Shown: one piece after another, positions 62,280 to 64,000 of the stretch
Layout of the letters: the number at the start of each line of letters is the position of its first letter
Numbering within the stretch: position 1 is the first letter of the stretch
Assembly (NCBI RefSeq): GCF_016756615.1
Contig: NZ_AP023262.1
Span: 1,920,501 to 1,984,500 of the forward strand
From: Mesorhizobium sp. L-8-3
GTDB lineage: Bacteria; Pseudomonadota; Alphaproteobacteria; Rhizobiales; Rhizobiaceae
Direction of reading: 5' to 3'
DNA: 64,000 bases
Notes under the pieces: generated by a model
The model's database searches: none
What the model was told of the DNA's origin: nothing
What the model saw: only the letters and a program-made list of their open reading frames with translations
Position numbers and translations under genes: made by a program

Positions 62280-63856
62280 GCGAAGATTCCGTGCATGTAC
62301 CAGCGCGGCGTAGCCTCCGTGGCGCCGTAGAAGCCTTGCCGGAAGAGCCAGTAGCGGCGGCCCTTGGCGTCCTCGATGCGGAAATAGTCGCGCGTGGCCG
62401 CATCCTCTTTCTCGCGCCACCATTCCGGGGCGATGCGCTCGGGCCCCTCGGCGCGGGCGACGTCGTGCAGGGCGCGCCGCCAGCGGAACCGCGCGGGCGG
62501 TCCTTCGGGAATCTCGGCCATCATCACCTCGACGGGCTCGGGAGGTCGGAACAGCCGGATCGGCCTGTCGGCCGGTCCATGTCCGCGCACTTGCTCCCTG
62601 GCGGCGGGACCGCCGGCTGCCTCGGCGAAGGGAACGGCGATCGCGGCGCGTTCGGGAATGCGGCTTTCGACCATCAGCGGCCGCAGCACCGCCGTCTGGC
62701 CGAGCCGGGCGCGCACCCGGTCGGCGAAGACGGCGAGTTCCTCGCCCTCGTCTGTCTCCACGCCGCCGAGATCGGCCTGCCCGATCTCCAGACGCGCGGC
62801 CTGAAGCACGGAGAGGCGGACGAGGTCGAAACCGAAGCCGGCGTCGATCACTCCTTCTGCCGCCGTCAGCCTTTCGTGGAACAGGCGCCGGACCAGACGC
62901 GGCTCGCGCAGCGGCCGCGACGTACCGACCGCGATGCGTGAGACGGCGCCGTCCACCCTGAACAGCGCCAGTTCGAGCGCCCGGGCGCCTTCGCCGCGCC
63001 GTTCGAGGCCCTTCTTCAGCGTCGTGGCGAGGATGAAGGCCAGCTCCTCGATATGATCGGTGAGCATGATCGGCTCGGCCAGATGCCGTTCGGCCGAAAG
63101 GTCGGCGACCGGCAGGCGCGGTGAGATCGCCTCGTCGATCCGGCCGAGCGCCTGGTCGAGCCGGATCAGCAACCCCTTGCCGAAGCGCCGCGCGAGCGGC
63201 GCGCGCGGCGCCGCCATGATGACGCCGGCCGTTCGCAACCCGACGCTTTCGAGGCCGCTGCGGGTTTCTGGGGCGATCCGCAAGGCGGCGAGCGGCAAGG
63301 GCGCCAGCGCCGCCGCCTCGTCGCCCGGCGCGATAGGGGACAAGGAGAAACGCGCTCCGGCCCAGGCCGCTCCCGGCGTGGATGCAAGGCCGGCCCGTGC
63401 GGAAAAACCCTGGTGGAAAAGCCGCAGCAGGAGGTCGTCCAGCATCGCCCTTTCGCCGCCGAAGAGATGGGCGCAGCCCGTGATGTCGAGGAACAGCCCG
63501 TCCCCTCCCTCGAGCGCCACCAGCGGCGTGTAGCGATCGCACCAGTCGGCCAGGCTTTCGAGCAGCCGCCGGTCGGCCTCCGGATCGGCCTCCACGACGT
63601 CGAGGGAAGGATGCATGGCGCGGGCGTCGGCGATGCCCATGCCGCGCTTCAGGCGCAACGCCTCAGCCTGCTCGTCGAGGGCGGCGATGCACTGGGTGTT
63701 GTTCTCGCGATGGCTGAAGACGAGCGGCGGCCTGGCGCTCGCCGGACCGGAACGCCAGGACCGACCCAGCCGCTGGCGCAGGATCCGCTCCGCGCTGAGA
63801 TAGGGGAACCATAGAGTCAGGATTCTCTGACCCTCTTTCCTGAAATGAGAGGTCAT
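62276..63856 (-). CDS. imuB: ImuB, Y-family polymerase-like mutasome scaffold
   Basis: 526 residues. N-terminal Y-family-like fold: ILTLWFPYLSAERILRQRLG, then GLFLDITGCAHLFGGERAMLDDL, in which the polymerase catalytic acids are largely lost, as expected for ImuB. It binds the beta clamp, ImuA and ImuC. The C-terminal end has YFRIEDAKGRRYWLFRQGFYG, conserved in ImuB. Overlaps dnaE2 by four bases. Confidence 0.94.
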   Translation of the reverse strand: MTSHFRKEGQRILTLWFPYLSAERILRQRLGRSWRSGPASARPPLVFSHRENNTQCIAALDEQAEALRLKRGMGIADARAMHPSLDVVEADPEADRRLLESLADWCDRYTPLVALEGGDGLFLDITGCAHLFGGERAMLDDLLLRLFHQGFSARAGLASTPGAAWAGARFSLSPIAPGDEAAALAPLPLAALRIAPETRSGLESVGLRTAGVIMAAPRAPLARRFGKGLLIRLDQALGRIDEAISPRLPVADLSAERHLAEPIMLTDHIEELAFILATTLKKGLERRGEGARALELALFRVDGAVSRIAVGTSRPLREPRLVRRLFHERLTAAEGVIDAGFGFDLVRLSVLQAARLEIGQADLGGVETDEGEELAVFADRVRARLGQTAVLRPLMVESRIPERAAIAVPFAEAAGGPAAREQVRGHGPADRPIRLFRPPEPVEVMMAEIPEGPPARFRWRRALHDVARAEGPERIAPEWWREKEDAATRDYFRIEDAKGRRYWLFRQGFYGATEATPRWYMHGIFA

Positions 63857-64000
63857 GGGGGTTCCATTCCACGATGAACTGCCCGGCAAGGGCAAAACGG
63901 CTCTTGTCGATGCCGACGGAAAAGGCCGGATGGCCGACGGAGCCGGCGAGCGGGCCGGCCACCGTCGCGCGCGGCGTGGCGGGGGCAGCCGATACGACGA
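63663..64000 (-). CDS. imuA: ImuA (C-terminal part), runs off the window
   Basis: The frame is open from the window edge to a stop at 63663. The visible end includes VGIDKSRFALAGQFIVEW, like the ImuA C-terminus. The frame continues 193 bases into imuB, a long overlap, so the true end might be judged differently; a frameshift in the window edge cannot be excluded. ImuA is a RecA/SulA-like factor that works with ImuB. Position immediately upstream of imuB supports it. Confidence 0.65.
   Translation of the reverse strand, partial: VVSAAPATPRATVAGPLAGSVGHPAFSVGIDKSRFALAGQFIVEWNPHDLSFQERGSENPDSMVPLSQRGADPAPAAGSVLAFRSGERQAAARLQPSREQHPVHRRPRRAG

Noticed and set aside
59136..62330. 1064-residue open frame opposite dnaE2
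   Set aside because: Antisense shadow of a GC-rich gene; the minus strand has complete polymerase motifs.

Overview
The window is GC-rich and has the gene content of a Hyphomicrobiales (Rhizobiales) alphaproteobacterium, probably a Mesorhizobium/Rhizobium-like genome. The pointers are a DUF1236 protein behind an EcfG-like promoter, an HWE histidine kinase, a type IB topoisomerase, DUF1737 and DUF6152 proteins, and an imuA-imuB-dnaE2 mutagenesis cassette. This placement is inferred from gene families only.

Left chromosomal part (1-27.2 kb). It opens with small membrane and secreted proteins. The leucine genes leuB and leuD follow on the minus strand, separated by an M23 peptidase, a RidA protein and a secreted protein. 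Next come a methanethiol-oxidase-like (SELENBP1) gene with a membrane partner, a FAD amine oxidoreductase, a CreBC-like two-component system behind a DUF4173 protein, a CoA-ester lyase with DUF1737, an HD phosphohydrolase, the HWE kinase and topoisomerase IB. Two LysR units follow (amidase plus MFS transporter; azoreductase), then msrA.

Protease/ATP-grasp operon (32.05-27.24 kb, minus strand). A near-consensus sigma-70 promoter (TTGACA-N17-TAATAT) precedes four genes: an M28 metallopeptidase, a small lipocalin-like protein, an M43 metallopeptidase carrying about 40 tandem (P/V/I)-K-(D/E)-x tetrapeptides, and a MvdD-type ATP-grasp ligase of the family that makes side-chain ester or amide bonds in graspetides. 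The two peptidases share a related C-terminal helical tail. I consider this the best candidate for an undescribed system: a peptidase whose Lys/Asp-rich tail might be cross-linked by the adjacent ligase. The protein families are visible in the sequence; the cross-linking is inference.

A degraded nuclease, a secreted protein and a divergent MarR regulator with paired TTAGGA-type palindromes follow.

Genomic island (34.3-55.97 kb). A tyrosine integrase, a 56-bp perfect direct repeat (64 bp with one mismatch) and an intact tRNA-Gly(GCC) at the far end define an island of about 21.7 kb. It carries an AlpA-like regulator, a replication-initiator-like protein, two tandem tail-fibre paralogues with S74 intramolecular chaperones, two large putative virion or ejection proteins, a paired module of unknown function, a DUF3800 protein, a ClpP-like secreted protein overlapping a thermonuclease with an apparent ATA start, an Xre regulator and many small unknown genes. 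I find no capsid, portal or terminase, so it looks like a phage remnant or satellite.

Right chromosomal part (56-64 kb). A ProX/YbaK editing deacylase, a TPR-thioredoxin (CnoX-like), a Lon-substrate-domain protein and a Trm112-like protein read rightward. The DNA-repair cassette imuA (partial), imuB and dnaE2 reads leftward. A heptamer ATTCACC array with an inverted partner lies between the convergent genes here and again at about 6.1 kb.
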